Below, in pieces: positions 29,085 through 38,583 of a stretch of DNA of 64,000 nucleotides. A program made the position numbers and the translations under genes. The DNA is from Paenibacillus xylaniclasticus (GTDB lineage: Bacteria; Bacillota; Bacilli; Paenibacillales; Paenibacillaceae), in the NCBI RefSeq assembly GCF_004001065.1, contig NZ_BIML01000019.1, forward strand, positions 1-64,000. Direction: 5' to 3'. Positions within the stretch are counted from its first letter, which is position 1. Each line of letters opens with the position of its first letter. The notes beneath the pieces are model-generated. The model made no database searches. It was given only the letters and a program-made list of their open reading frames with translations, and was not told the DNA's origin.

Positions 29085-30017
29085 CTATCCACCAAGCCAC
29101 AGCCAGACAGCTGCACTTGCTGCGACGCACGCCGATAGCAGAAACAGTCCTTTCACCCATGCCGGGACAGGCTGCACCATTTTATGCGTATCGGAACGGG
29201 TCACAAGCCGCTGCCACGACGCAGCCGCCTCCCTAGTATCGGCAAAGCCGCCTGTCAGGGCTCTGTTCAGCCAGCCGACGAAAGGGCGCAGCGCCGAGTT
29301 ACTCTGCGCCAGGCGCAGCAGCTCCTCAGGCGAGCGATTCTGTGGAAGCAATTGATGCGGAAGCAGCTGCAATCTTTTGCTGTCAAACAGCTGAATACAT
29401 AGCACTGCAAACGAGAATAGATCATATCCCGCATCCGCCGTTCTCGTCCCTGCATTCCAATAACCGCGGTCATAAATTTCGGTAAACTGACGTACACCCT
29501 TGCCGAAGCCGGTCAAGCCTCCGTAATCGACCAGTTCGACCCGCCCATACTCCGCTACGAGAATGTTCTCTACCTTTAAGTCGCCGAATGCCCACCCTGC
29601 CTCATGGAGATCACCGAGCTTGCGAAGCAGATTGTACATCGCCAGAGGAAACCATTGCGTCCCTGCCTTCGCTAGAAACCCCGACAGCGTTGAGCCGCGA
29701 ACGTACCGCATGACATAGAATGGAAACTCCTTGCCCGCTTCGAGCACAGCATCGTCTACATCGACAAGAAACGGCTCGAGGTCGGGCCGTTTCGATCGTT
29801 TCTGCAGGTCGAGCGATTGCAGTACATTGATTTCCGACTGAAGATCGACAGCATCGGCGCCGATTTTCAATGCGTACCAAGTCTTGTCCCGCTGTACCAG
29901 ATATACTTTGCCATTCGCTCCTTCGCCGAGCAGACGCTCCACGTGGTATGCGGCCCCTCTCCACTTGCCTGTCACGACCGATCCACGGCCGAGGGTGAAA
30001 TTAAACGACGTAGTCAC
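29085..30017 (-). CDS. Membrane-anchored Ser/Thr protein kinase (YabT-like)
   Basis: A 310-residue Hanks-type kinase with a glycine loop GEGANG (31-36), ATP lysine Lys51, catalytic Asp146 in FGDLKVEN (a variant of HRD..N) and DYGG (164-167) in place of DFG. A C-terminal membrane helix (about 287-306) ends the protein with almost no external part, as in YabT of B. subtilis, a sporulation kinase activated by DNA. Its start overlaps the VWA gene by 17 bases, and tilS follows. Confidence 0.88.
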   Translation of the reverse strand: MTTSFNFTLGRGSVVTGKWRGAAYHVERLLGEGANGKVYLVQRDKTWYALKIGADAVDLQSEINVLQSLDLQKRSKRPDLEPFLVDVDDAVLEAGKEFPFYVMRYVRGSTLSGFLAKAGTQWFPLAMYNLLRKLGDLHEAGWAFGDLKVENILVAEYGRVELVDYGGLTGFGKGVRQFTEIYDRGYWNAGTRTADAGYDLFSFAVLCIQLFDSKRLQLLPHQLLPQNRSPEELLRLAQSNSALRPFVGWLNRALTGGFADTREAAASWQRLVTRSDTHKMVQPVPAWVKGLFLLSACVAASAAVWLWLGG

Positions 30018-30726
30018 TCATCATCCCGTCCGTTTCGTCTCTGCTATCCCTACGATAATCCCCTTGACGGTAAAAATCAATGACCTGCATAATCGCCGGG
30101 CCTGTCGGCGTCGTGCCTCTCATCTGAAGTTTAGGAAAAATCGACTGCACTCCGGTCAGATCATTCGTCCAATCCAGGTCTAGCGTGCAATCGTCACCGT
30201 ATCCTGATCCTGGAAAGTGGAACACAGCCAGCTCGCTTGCTCCTTGCCTTGATCTCAGACTTAACATCAGATCCCGAATTGCCTCCTCGACAGCCGCCAG
30301 CTTAGGCTTCATACTTGCGCTGGCATCGATAAGAAGAGCGACGCGCAGCTTCGCCGACTCGCCAAGCTCATCCATGACGCGCACAACCTCGCTGCGCTTG
30401 TCCGGCGGAAGCGATTCGATCGACGACTGGCCGAGCACTTGCTTCAGTTCCTTATGCACCGCCTGCTGTATCGTCTGCATAACTGTCTTGCGCGTCATCA
30501 TTTGAACCGTTTGCGACAGCTGCTTCGTGTGTACAAGTCGGCTCATGCCGCCTCCCGCTCTTGCAATCTCTTCGATCTCCGACGCTCCGAACTCGCCCAC
30601 ATCACTCTGGTCGATTACTCCCACTACGTTGACCGTAATCGCTTCCGAATACGCATGCGCCGCCGCCACGACCGGACTGACCCCTACGTTCGAGCAGCCG
30701 TCCGTAATTAATAGAATCTGCTTCAT
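30001..30726 (-). CDS. VWA-domain protein (YabS-like)
   Basis: A 241-residue cytoplasmic protein with a von Willebrand factor A domain whose metal-site motif is DASAS (in LLIDASASMKP); the N-terminal half has a second VWA-like start, ILLITDGCSN. TAGGAGG precedes ATG 30726 by 6 bases. It corresponds to yabS of B. subtilis, in the same order before yabT. Function unknown; the coupling suggests it works with the kinase, perhaps in sporulation. Confidence 0.85.
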   Translation of the reverse strand: MKQILLITDGCSNVGVSPVVAAAHAYSEAITVNVVGVIDQSDVGEFGASEIEEIARAGGGMSRLVHTKQLSQTVQMMTRKTVMQTIQQAVHKELKQVLGQSSIESLPPDKRSEVVRVMDELGESAKLRVALLIDASASMKPKLAAVEEAIRDLMLSLRSRQGASELAVFHFPGSGYGDDCTLDLDWTNDLTGVQSIFPKLQMRGTTPTGPAIMQVIDFYRQGDYRRDSRDETDGMMSDYVV

Positions 30727-31047
30727 CGCGTACCTCCTAGCCGTATTGAGACTGTGCGAGTGCATCTATTAGTTGTCTCTATTAGCTTTGCCAGATTAAG
30801 AACAGAATAGACGCATCGGATGTTGCGACATTAAGCGTGTTTTTAGAGTACGCCGCCGCTAAGACTTGCACCCTTTGTTATTGCACACGCGTCTCGTTAC
30901 ATAACAGCATCAAAGGGGCTATCCTAATAATGGAGCAGCTACGTTGTGGAGATCGCTGATATAAAATAAAGAAATGGCGATGCAAGGGCTCAACGATCCC
31001 CGCATTGCCACCTCTAATTGGCTGCTCCCCTTTCATACCGCACTATA
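30727..31047 (-). other. Intergenic region between the VanZ-like gene and yabS
   Basis: Apart from the terminator at 30961-31010 I see no gene, structured RNA or convincing promoter in this stretch of about 320 bases. Confidence 0.5.
30961..31010 (-). terminator. Terminator of the ABC/VanZ cassette
   Basis: Arms GGCAATGC / GCATCGCC around a GGGG..CCC inner pairing, followed by ATTTCTTTATTTT on the minus strand; about 38 bases after the VanZ-like stop. Confidence 0.8.
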
Positions 31048-31593
31048 CTAAGCCGTTCTTCGAACGTCTGCACGGAGACGAATGCGTCTAGGAACAGCCA
31101 CTATCGCGGCATAGTACCCCATTATCGTGCCGCAAGTATTTAGCAATACATCATCAATATCAATTGTTCGCATGCCTAAACCAAGCTGATAGAAAACAAA
31201 CTGCGCAGCCTCAATAAATACTGAAGTTCCTACAGCGTATACAACAATATGAAGCCGCGGTATTCGAAAACCGAGCGCCGCGAATAGTCCGAGCGGTATC
31301 GTAATCGCAATATTTCCGACTAGATTCTTAACTGCAATGGACGGAATGTTGTAGTTCAGATACCCGAGGATTGTTTTGAACGGAACCCAATTATATAACA
31401 AATAGTCGACTGGAAGTGCCCCGTAGATCCACACAATATAGAATAGAGCTGCCAAGTAGCAAACAAAACCGAAGCGAAGCCAATCGTTCATCGGGTTATA
31501 CCTGACTATCTTAATCAGCAGCAGTCGAACGATTATATACAATATAATAATTGGGAGCGCAAACCATACGAGCCTTTCAGCTTCTATCAGCAC
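31048..31593 (-). CDS. VanZ-like membrane protein
   Basis: A 181-residue protein with about five membrane segments and the VanZ-family blocks NLVGNIAITIPLG and EAAQFVF..GMRTIDIDDVLLNTCG. VanZ of the vancomycin cluster gives low teicoplanin resistance; related proteins occur with ABC transporters and resist lipopeptides or bacteriocins. The ATG at 31611 has no ribosome site, whereas AAGGAG lies 8 bases before a GTG at 31593, which is preferred. It lies 31 bases after the FtsX permease gene and shares its AT-rich composition. Confidence 0.85.
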   Translation of the reverse strand: MLIEAERLVWFALPIIILYIIVRLLLIKIVRYNPMNDWLRFGFVCYLAALFYIVWIYGALPVDYLLYNWVPFKTILGYLNYNIPSIAVKNLVGNIAITIPLGLFAALGFRIPRLHIVVYAVGTSVFIEAAQFVFYQLGLGMRTIDIDDVLLNTCGTIMGYYAAIVAVPRRIRLRADVRRTA

Positions 31594-31624
31594 TTGCCTT
31601 TCTCCTTTCATCTGGACAAATCGA

Positions 31625-34003
31625 CTATCCCGAAACTCTCAGCAACCGGGCAATAGAATCGCTCTTTACCCTCTTATATAACGACAGCACAGCCAGCGTG
31701 ATGATTGAGCCTGCGGACAGCAATATGGTCAGTAGAACCTGGACATAGCTCAACGTAGAATAGGAAGGTGAAACTAACAGCAAGAACAGAACATACAGTG
31801 CACTGCTTAATACCGCTGCGATGAGGAAGTAAATGTACGCCTCACTGCATAACAGCTTAAAGACCTGTCCAGGCTGCATGCCCAGCGATCTGTAAATCCC
31901 CCAGTATCTCCTTTGCAATTTATATTTAAATAGTAATACTACATATATGCAAAACCCTGATGACAACATGGTGATGTAAAATACCAGAGAACCGATAAAC
32001 GACATAAAGCCAGGTAATCTGCCGTTCTCCTGCTTAAGGTCCGGTATATACTGAAACAGGCTGCCCGGAACTCCGAGCGTCATATCATACACTTGGTTAT
32101 ACAGGTTATTTTTTTGTTCCGCCGTTAAATGATCTTCCAAATAAATAGACAAATCTTTATACCCGGCCGTTATTCCGTTCTGAATAGCAGAATCCTCGTT
32201 TAAAATGACAACCAACTGATTGGTGCCGCTGTCTATATCGGTCGGGATATCACCGAAACTGGAATCGATGACAGCCGCCACAGTGTAATCCCAGCTTCTC
32301 TTATCATACCCTCCCTGGCCGTTCAATTTTATTTTGGATAAGGTCACCGTACCGCCCAGCCATTCATTCGCCTCTTCCGCTAGGAAGTCGGGAGAATAAA
32401 TGACTGCCGAGTTAACGGCCTCAGCCTCACTTAAATGAAAAGCACGAGTCATTTCATTCGTGTTCATCAAAACATATTCCACATCAGGACCGCCGCTTAC
32501 CGAATATAGTTGTTGATCACCTGTAAATCGACCTTGATTAATTGTGATTTTAACATCATTCATAAATGGCTCTTTCACCACAAGCTTTATCCCGTCCAAC
32601 GACTCAAGCTTGTCTACAGCTTGACTCGTAAAGACACGTTCCTCTGACACTAAAACTCGATGACCTTCAATCTGTCTGGATATGATATTCTCTTGTGAGG
32701 TCAGGTAATAATCGATGTCCGTATTCCAAATTCCGGCTGCTTCTTTGGCGTATACAATAGAAACAAGAACAATGAGGATCGAGCAGGCTAGAGATAGCAC
32801 CAGAAAGATAATTTGCTTGGGGAACAGGCCGAGCTGCATCAACAGCTGCTTGCGCTCGAATTTCCTTATTGAGGTCATATATTGCAGAACGCGCTTAGAT
32901 ATGCTGCCAGGATTGATTAGAGCAGCTCCAATGGTCCCCTTATTGTTCACAATAGATGCTAATGCAGAAACAATTGCAATGGAGTAAACGAGAACACTCC
33001 AAAGCAGGATGGCAGGAACGATTTCTTTCATTACACTTGTATTAAATACTGACATCTTATAAGTGCTGCGGGTAATTGCAAGATGAGCCGCGATAATAAT
33101 GGGGATAGAAATGATGCTGCTGCCGATAAACATCATGGATATCTGTATGACAGACAGCCTGCCCAAATGTCCTGATGTTGCTCCAACCGTCTTGAGGACA
33201 GAAAATTTCTGGCGATTATTGTAATAATAAAACGAGAACAACGTCAAAATCTGAATGGCCGAGGTGACCAAAATCGCCAATTGCAATGCTGTAGAAATAT
33301 TTTTTAGATTGCGGGCTTCCAACAATCCTTTATTAAACAACCTCTCGTTAAGAAAGCCCTGGCTCCCCTCTCTTGATATTATTCTCATCATCATCTCAAT
33401 GTTCTGGTTAACGCTCTGAGAACGGTCATACCCCACTACATAATTGCTGGACATCCTTATACCTGTCTCACTGGATGAGAGAAATATGCTCGGAAATGAT
33501 GTAACACCAGAATACAGCCTAGACGTGTAGTTTTCGACGATGCCTACCAGCCTAAATTCTTTATTGTCTCCTTGAATCGGAATCACTGCAGACTCCCCAA
33601 CATGCCAATCGGGAAATAGCGTCTTTAAATAGTAGCTCTCGACCGCTGCTTCCCCAGCCTTCTTAGGAAATCGCCCTTCAACTAGCTCGATATTGCCAAT
33701 TGATATAAATTTCTCATCTACTGCGCCGAGTACAACCTTTCTATCCTTTAGGATGATCGGTTTTGTTGTCTTATACAACCCCACTGGCAATCCGAGAGAC
33801 GCTGATTCTGCATTCGCTGCATCTGTAATGGCTCCGGAATACCCCCCGTATTGTTTCATCGTATTATTAAGCAGTGTTTGCTTAATGGACTCCGTCGAAG
33901 TGATAACCGAAACCAATACCGCAATCGTAAAGGCTAAAGATATTATCGTTAGAACTGTCCAGTTGCTCCTTTGAAGCAATAGCTTGAACGCCATTCTATA
34001 CAC
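31625..34003 (-). CDS. FtsX/MacB-type ABC transporter permease
   Basis: About 792 residues. There is an N-terminal membrane segment, a large extracytoplasmic region, three central membrane segments (about 240-355), a second half starting with another segment (near residue 400), a second extracytoplasmic region, and three C-terminal segments: the duplicated FtsX architecture. The GTG at 34003 overlaps the end of the ATPase gene and has AGAGGG 8 bases upstream; an ATG at 33994 is also possible, while the longest frame (34087) would overlap the ATPase by 92 bases. Such permeases usually do not pass substrates through the membrane but drive export from the cell surface, peptide resistance or lipoprotein handling. 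Confidence 0.85.
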   Translation of the reverse strand: MYRMAFKLLLQRSNWTVLTIISLAFTIAVLVSVITSTESIKQTLLNNTMKQYGGYSGAITDAANAESASLGLPVGLYKTTKPIILKDRKVVLGAVDEKFISIGNIELVEGRFPKKAGEAAVESYYLKTLFPDWHVGESAVIPIQGDNKEFRLVGIVENYTSRLYSGVTSFPSIFLSSSETGIRMSSNYVVGYDRSQSVNQNIEMMMRIISREGSQGFLNERLFNKGLLEARNLKNISTALQLAILVTSAIQILTLFSFYYYNNRQKFSVLKTVGATSGHLGRLSVIQISMMFIGSSIISIPIIIAAHLAITRSTYKMSVFNTSVMKEIVPAILLWSVLVYSIAIVSALASIVNNKGTIGAALINPGSISKRVLQYMTSIRKFERKQLLMQLGLFPKQIIFLVLSLACSILIVLVSIVYAKEAAGIWNTDIDYYLTSQENIISRQIEGHRVLVSEERVFTSQAVDKLESLDGIKLVVKEPFMNDVKITINQGRFTGDQQLYSVSGGPDVEYVLMNTNEMTRAFHLSEAEAVNSAVIYSPDFLAEEANEWLGGTVTLSKIKLNGQGGYDKRSWDYTVAAVIDSSFGDIPTDIDSGTNQLVVILNEDSAIQNGITAGYKDLSIYLEDHLTAEQKNNLYNQVYDMTLGVPGSLFQYIPDLKQENGRLPGFMSFIGSLVFYITMLSSGFCIYVVLLFKYKLQRRYWGIYRSLGMQPGQVFKLLCSEAYIYFLIAAVLSSALYVLFLLLVSPSYSTLSYVQVLLTILLSAGSIITLAVLSLYKRVKSDSIARLLRVSG

Positions 34004-34688
34004 GTTCCACACCCTCTTCAAGCTGTTCCACGACTCCGTCACGAATGAACAGATTCTCATGCGGATACTGAATCGCTCGGTTCTCATGAGTAACCATTAA
34101 CAAGGTTGCTTTTCTAACCAAAACACTTTTCATTAGCAAATCAAACACATTGCTTGAGTTAGTGGAGTCGAGGTTACCTGTAGGTTCATCGGCAAAGATA
34201 ATATCCGGTTGGGTAATTAACGCTCGTGCAATAGCGACCCTTTGCTGTTCCCCGCCAGATAGCAGGTAAACTTCTTTATGTAACAATGATCCAATCGCTA
34301 ACTCGTCCGACAAGTCCTTTACATCGCGGTCGGTTAGAGTCAATTTCGGATTAAAATATTTAGGCAGCAGGATATTTTCCTTCGCCGATAATTCGGGTAT
34401 GAGGTTAAAAGATTGAAAAACAAATCCGAAGCTTTTATTGCGAATAAGTGCCTGCTCCTTCTCGGAGAGATCGTAGATTGACCGCTGCTTATAATTTACA
34501 CTTCCGGTGTCTGGCTTACTCATGCCGCCCAATATATTCAATAAGGTCGTCTTGCCCGACCCGCTTTTTCCTCTAATCAGATATATTTTATTTTCTTGAA
34601 AATTTAAATACACATTTTTTAGCTCCTGATGGTCGCTATTAGGATTATATTTTCTACTAATTGATCTAGCGGTAAGAATATCCCCCAT
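33996..34688 (-). CDS. LolD/MacB-type ABC transporter ATP-binding protein
   Basis: A 230-residue single ATPase domain: Walker [11 protein letters not shown]-loop [15 protein letters not shown], signature [15 protein letters not shown], Walker [14 protein letters not shown] and the switch histidine in VTHE. The sequence is typical of the peptide/lipoprotein-export and bacteriocin-resistance class that pairs with FtsX permeases. AAGGAG lies 11 bases before the ATG. It is the first gene of the ABC-permease-VanZ unit, after the terminator of the secreted-protein gene. Confidence 0.9.
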   Translation of the reverse strand: MGDILTARSISRKYNPNSDHQELKNVYLNFQENKIYLIRGKSGSGKTTLLNILGGMSKPDTGSVNYKQRSIYDLSEKEQALIRNKSFGFVFQSFNLIPELSAKENILLPKYFNPKLTLTDRDVKDLSDELAIGSLLHKEVYLLSGGEQQRVAIARALITQPDIIFADEPTGNLDSTNSSNVFDLLMKSVLVRKATLLMVTHENRAIQYPHENLFIRDGVVEQLEEGVERV

Positions 34689-34729
34689 ACGTAACGGTTC
34701 TCCTTAGAGTCAGTGTAGACTGCTATATT

Positions 34730-34774
34730 GGCAAAAGAGAAAGCAATCCCGCTTCATGCAGGGCTGCTTTCTCT
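34730..34774 (-). terminator. Terminator of the small secreted-protein gene
   Basis: Arms AGAGAAAGCA / TGCTTTCTCT with GCCC..GGGA-type inner pairing and TTTTGCC after the stem on the minus strand; about 10 bases after the stop. It separates the secreted protein from the ABC genes or attenuates read-through. Confidence 0.75.
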
Positions 34775-34783
34775 CTGTGTATC

Positions 34784-35200
34784 CTATTGCTTAATATAAC
34801 CTATTCCATCTATAAAATCGCTGCCCCCGCCATTCTTAGTCACCTTTACGACATAGTCCCCTTTACTTACAACTCCAAAGTTCTTAGAATATGAATTTCC
34901 ATCTGCTTTTATTCCCGAAACACTATATTCCGTAAACAAACCTTTTATAATGGATACTGTAAAATTATCCTTATTACTGCTGATCTTTTGACCTTCATAC
35001 CCGGAGCTATAGTCATAGTCATAGGATTGAGCAGTAACATCCGTCGAAGTTGACTTATTATCCAGCGAATGTTCGGTCTTACCTTTTATGCTGTATGAAA
35101 TCGTAAATGAATATTTACCGCTATACGCCGATACAGACAAAGCCCCCAGAAATAAAGAACTAACAACAGCACCAACAATCAACTTACTTCTAAGCGCCAC
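34784..35200 (-). CDS. Small secreted protein of unknown function
   Basis: A 138-residue protein with a clear signal peptide (cleavage likely after SVSA near residue 25). The mature part of about 113 residues is rich in Ser, Tyr, Lys and Gly and beta-like, with no cysteines, so no disulfides or lanthionines. The start is GTG with GGAGGG 9 bases upstream. I do not recognise the family. Its place next to a MacB-type ABC transporter and a VanZ-like protein recalls bacteriocin/immunity cassettes such as the lactococcin 972 type, but its sequence does not match that bacteriocin. Clearly AT-richer than the flanking core genes. Confidence 0.75.
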   Translation of the reverse strand: MALRSKLIVGAVVSSLFLGALSVSAYSGKYSFTISYSIKGKTEHSLDNKSTSTDVTAQSYDYDYSSGYEGQKISSNKDNFTVSIIKGLFTEYSVSGIKADGNSYSKNFGVVSKGDYVVKVTKNGGGSDFIDGIGYIKQ

Positions 35201-35370
35201 TTATAAATTCCCTCCATCCAATTTAATGAGTGTAATATTAGCTAATAATTACAATAAAAGGTTAAATCATTCTATCTATATAAGTCAATGTATTTTCTAA
35301 TATTGGTAATTTATTACTAGTTTTGCGCAGTAACCCGCCCCTTCAGCCATAGGCCAGCAACAGGCCAAAT

Positions 35371-35417
35371 AGCCCGATCGATGTGAGCGTCTCGAGACCG
35401 CTCACGTCAATCGGGCT
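35371..35417 (-). terminator. Terminator of the spoIIE transcript
   Basis: A long imperfect inverted repeat: AGCCCGAT..GACGTGAGCG / CGCTCACATCGATCGGGCT. Only ATTTGG follows on the minus strand, so the T run is weak. It lies about 75 bases after the orphan ORF. Confidence 0.55.
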
Positions 35418-35491
35418 TTCATAACTTGCATGCCGAGACGCACGAATGGGCACGTTCTCGGCGGATTCATTATAACAGCCGGGAGATAAGC

Positions 35492-36043
35492 TTATGCCAA
35501 CCTCCAGCAGCCTTCCCTGACTGAACCTGGAGGCACCCGAATGGGCGGGCTGCTTCGTCGTAATTTACGGGAGGAGGTAGTATGGGCTGCCAGCCAATCG
35601 GTACCCATTCGCATTCGGACCGTGTGTGCCGCGGCGATCCGCCGCCGCGTTCGTATGCGCATTCGCGCTTTCGGATGCCCAGGCGCTCGTGTCGACCGTT
35701 TTGGTTCCGCTTGTGCTTGGGTCAACCGCACTGGCAATGGTAACGGCAGCCGCGTTAGTAAAGACCCCGCGAGCGGCATCAAAGGCTGTACCCCAGCAGC
35801 GTGCTGGACATAGCGGACCTCTGATGATGACTCTTTATTAACCTCTTTAGTCTCTATTAACATTACAGACTCTAGTGACTTCATTGGCTCTATTGACTCT
35901 ATTGACTCTATTGACTCTATTGACTCTACCGGCTCTATCGCTTCCACTACAGCCGGCTTCTGCTGCTCCTCCTGCACATTCCGCTGGCGACTTACCTTCT
36001 CCCTCGATACTCTCTTCCCATTCACACTGACTCTCCACTTCAT
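35492..36043 (-). CDS. Orphan ORF coupled to spoIIE, possibly frameshifted
   Basis: A 183-residue frame whose ATG lies one base after the spoIIE stop, with GGTGAG as ribosome site, so it is translationally coupled. Residues 1-35 are basic. Residues 37-62 contain a run of Glu-Ser-Ile units from a 9-base DNA repeat (35886-35930). After about residue 75 the product becomes Arg/Pro-rich, which looks like out-of-frame translation. In the same region another minus-strand frame, ending at a stop at 35565, reads as a normal Ala/Ser/Thr/Asn-rich protein but has no start codon. A frameshift near 35760-35840 would join the two. No family is recognised. Confidence 0.45.
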   Translation of the reverse strand: MKWRVSVNGKRVSREKVSRQRNVQEEQQKPAVVEAIEPVESIESIESIESIEPMKSLESVMLIETKEVNKESSSEVRYVQHAAGVQPLMPLAGSLLTRLPLPLPVRLTQAQAEPKRSTRAPGHPKARMRIRTRRRIAAAHTVRMRMGTDWLAAHTTSSRKLRRSSPPIRVPPGSVREGCWRLA

Positions 36044-36044
36044 A

Positions 36045-38522
36045 TTAGCTCACCGTCCTTGGGCGCTCAAAGCGCGGAATACCGGTCCAGCGAAAAGTCG
36101 CCCATTCCGGCTGATGCTTGTCCACTCTTGCGACAACGACCGTCATATCGTCCACTATATCGCCCTTATGATGACGCACAACTCTGTCGAGCAGCGTGTC
36201 GGCGATTTCTTGCGGCTCGGTTGCGTTAATCTCTTGAATGATCCGCTTCATCCACATCTCCTTGTTCACCGCATGTCCAGGCGCATCATAAATGCCGTCG
36301 GTCATCATAATGAGCGTATCGCCCGGCTGGAGCTGCATCGTGATGAGATCGACATCAATGTCCTGCAGAATGCCGATTGGAAGGTTGTTCGCCGTTACCG
36401 GAATCACCTCGTTACCCCGTTTAATGAAGCTTGGCGTCGAGCCGATCTTCAAGAACGTCGTCTTGGCCGTATACATATCGATCAAAGCAACATCAACCGT
36501 GGCGAATACTTCATCAGGTGAGCGCAGCAGCAGCACTGAATTAACCGATTTAATCGCCAGCCGCTCGTCCATTCCAGATTGAAGCAGCTGTTGTAAAATG
36601 GTTAACGCCGTACTGCTTTCCAGCCGCGCCCGCTCACCGTTGCCCATACCGTCGCTGATTGCGACCGCAAATTTGCCATTCCCAAGCTCAATAGTGCTGA
36701 AGCTGTCACCTGACAGCAGGTCGCCTCCTTTAGCCACACCGGCTACCCCAGTTTCCACTTCAAATTCCTTCGCCGAACCAAATGTCACAAGCGCTGGCTC
36801 ACCCGGCTTTTCCGGATAACGCTCCGACTTGACCGCAATATGCTCGCCAAGTATGTCTGTCAGCAGCGGCGCAATAATTTTACGGCATTCGTCGTACCCC
36901 CTCGCGAACGTATGGTACACCTCAACCTCGACATTCCCCTCCTCCAAACTAATAATATCGATGCCGCTGATCGACAGCCCAAGTCCCTCTAACGCCTCCC
37001 GAATTTGCTCCTCCTGCAGGTGAAGCATCTGCCCCTCTCGCTTAATCTCCTTCGCTAAATCCTCCATCACCTGCGACACACCCGACAATTGATCCGCGAC
37101 CAACTGGCGGGATTCAATAATTTGTTTCTTCCAATGCTGATCGTTCTTGTACAGCTCATACTGCTGCTGCATAACACCAATGACCTGCTGCGGCTTTACG
37201 CAGTGCGTCGTCCACTCTCTTGGCATATCTTTATTCGCAAGCTTCTTCCCTTCTTCTACAGATGTCATCATATCGGTCATAAGCTTGTACGTTTGATAGA
37301 ACTTTCCTTCCCAGCACATACTACGGCGATGGCAGGATTGGCAGCTTCTTTCCGCAACCGCATTCATGAAATGATTGAATTTCTCCTCTTTCTTCACCGC
37401 CTCGACTGCTCCATTCAGCTGACCAAAGCTCTTCGACAGCTGGCGGAACACCTCCGAGAACTGCTCGACGCGCTCAGCGGTCACTTGACGCACCCGTCGA
37501 GCATACTCGTGCTGGGATTTAACATGCTCCTGCGTACCTGGCACATATCTAGAGATCATGCGAGTCATAATGCGTGGGGTTAATAGGAACAGCACGGCAG
37601 CGGCAACTGATTCATAAGTGGATGACATAACGTCCGATTGATTGCCAATATATATGGACAAAATAGAAGTGCCGAGCAGCATACCGAACGATACTGCCAT
37701 TTTACCTCCGTCACGCATAAGTCCAGCCAGCAAGCCTGCGAAGGCAAGCAAGCTCATCTGTACGATTGCATTAAAATCAGCGAGGCTTAAGATAAGTCCA
37801 GCCACGACTCCGACTGAGGCGCCAAGCGGCGCTCCGCCGGCGAAGGCGAACAACAGCAGCATGTAACGAGACATGACATGCTCGCAAGACATGCCGCTAA
37901 TGCTCCAGCCAACCGCCCCTGTCATAATCGAAGCCATCAGAATCATAAGACAAATGATCTCTTCGTTGCGCAGCCCGCTCGTCCGCTTCGTCATCGTCAT
38001 CACAGGAATCGCCTGAACGAATACAAGCGTCAGCACAAAGGACAGTGACGCTTCAACGACGATCATCAACAAATCATACCAGCCGAGCAGATTATCAATG
38101 ACAGTACCGAACAGCTGAACGAGTAGCGTAGAGATAAACACGAGCAGCGGCGCATAGGACAGCTCGGCTTTCTCATAAGCTTCAAGCCCTTTCACCAATA
38201 AGAAAACGACCGCAAGCTCCATTGCAATCCAAACGGGCGAAGGAACGGGAGAGAAGAAGCTTCCCGCGACAAGCGCTACACCTGCCCAGAAGCTAGCATC
38301 TCTTCTCAAAAAATACAAAACGGCGAAATAGGCAGCGGCAAACGGCATGAGCGATTCCAATAAGACAGCTCGTCCCAGCAGAAATCCGACGACAACTAGA
38401 AGGATTGTCCACTTCTTAGCGGCAATGAATTGGAACAGCTTGCGGCTGGCAGCCCAATCTCTCCCCTTGCGGACCGCGCGCTGCACTACAGCCGTTCCTG
38501 CCTGCTGTACATCTGGAAACAT
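36045..38522 (-). CDS. spoIIE: Stage II sporulation protein E (SpoIIE phosphatase)
   Basis: PP2C-type phosphatase that dephosphorylates SpoIIAA to activate sigma-F in the forespore and acts in polar septation with FtsZ. The 825-residue product (B. subtilis: 827) has about ten N-terminal membrane segments (about 35-330), a central regulatory/FtsZ-binding region (about 340-590), and the phosphatase domain with ISDGMGNGERA and MMTDGIYDA metal-site aspartates. AGAGGAG lies 10 bases before ATG 38522; the frame continues far upstream through the promoter and is ignored. Confidence 0.97.
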   Translation of the reverse strand: MFPDVQQAGTAVVQRAVRKGRDWAASRKLFQFIAAKKWTILLVVVGFLLGRAVLLESLMPFAAAYFAVLYFLRRDASFWAGVALVAGSFFSPVPSPVWIAMELAVVFLLVKGLEAYEKAELSYAPLLVFISTLLVQLFGTVIDNLLGWYDLLMIVVEASLSFVLTLVFVQAIPVMTMTKRTSGLRNEEIICLMILMASIMTGAVGWSISGMSCEHVMSRYMLLLFAFAGGAPLGASVGVVAGLILSLADFNAIVQMSLLAFAGLLAGLMRDGGKMAVSFGMLLGTSILSIYIGNQSDVMSSTYESVAAAVLFLLTPRIMTRMISRYVPGTQEHVKSQHEYARRVRQVTAERVEQFSEVFRQLSKSFGQLNGAVEAVKKEEKFNHFMNAVAERSCQSCHRRSMCWEGKFYQTYKLMTDMMTSVEEGKKLANKDMPREWTTHCVKPQQVIGVMQQQYELYKNDQHWKKQIIESRQLVADQLSGVSQVMEDLAKEIKREGQMLHLQEEQIREALEGLGLSISGIDIISLEEGNVEVEVYHTFARGYDECRKIIAPLLTDILGEHIAVKSERYPEKPGEPALVTFGSAKEFEVETGVAGVAKGGDLLSGDSFSTIELGNGKFAVAISDGMGNGERARLESSTALTILQQLLQSGMDERLAIKSVNSVLLLRSPDEVFATVDVALIDMYTAKTTFLKIGSTPSFIKRGNEVIPVTANNLPIGILQDIDVDLITMQLQPGDTLIMMTDGIYDAPGHAVNKEMWMKRIIQEINATEPQEIADTLLDRVVRHHKGDIVDDMTVVVARVDKHQPEWATFRWTGIPRFERPRTVS

Positions 38523-38583
38523 GATCAGCTTGCTCCTCTCTTTCACGAGACACACCACCATTTCCGAATTAATGTGAGTCCCA

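Noticed and set aside
34784-35200. Small secreted protein as a lactococcin 972 bacteriocin
   Set aside because: Too long and lacking the family's characteristic sequence; only the neighbouring ABC genes recall that system.
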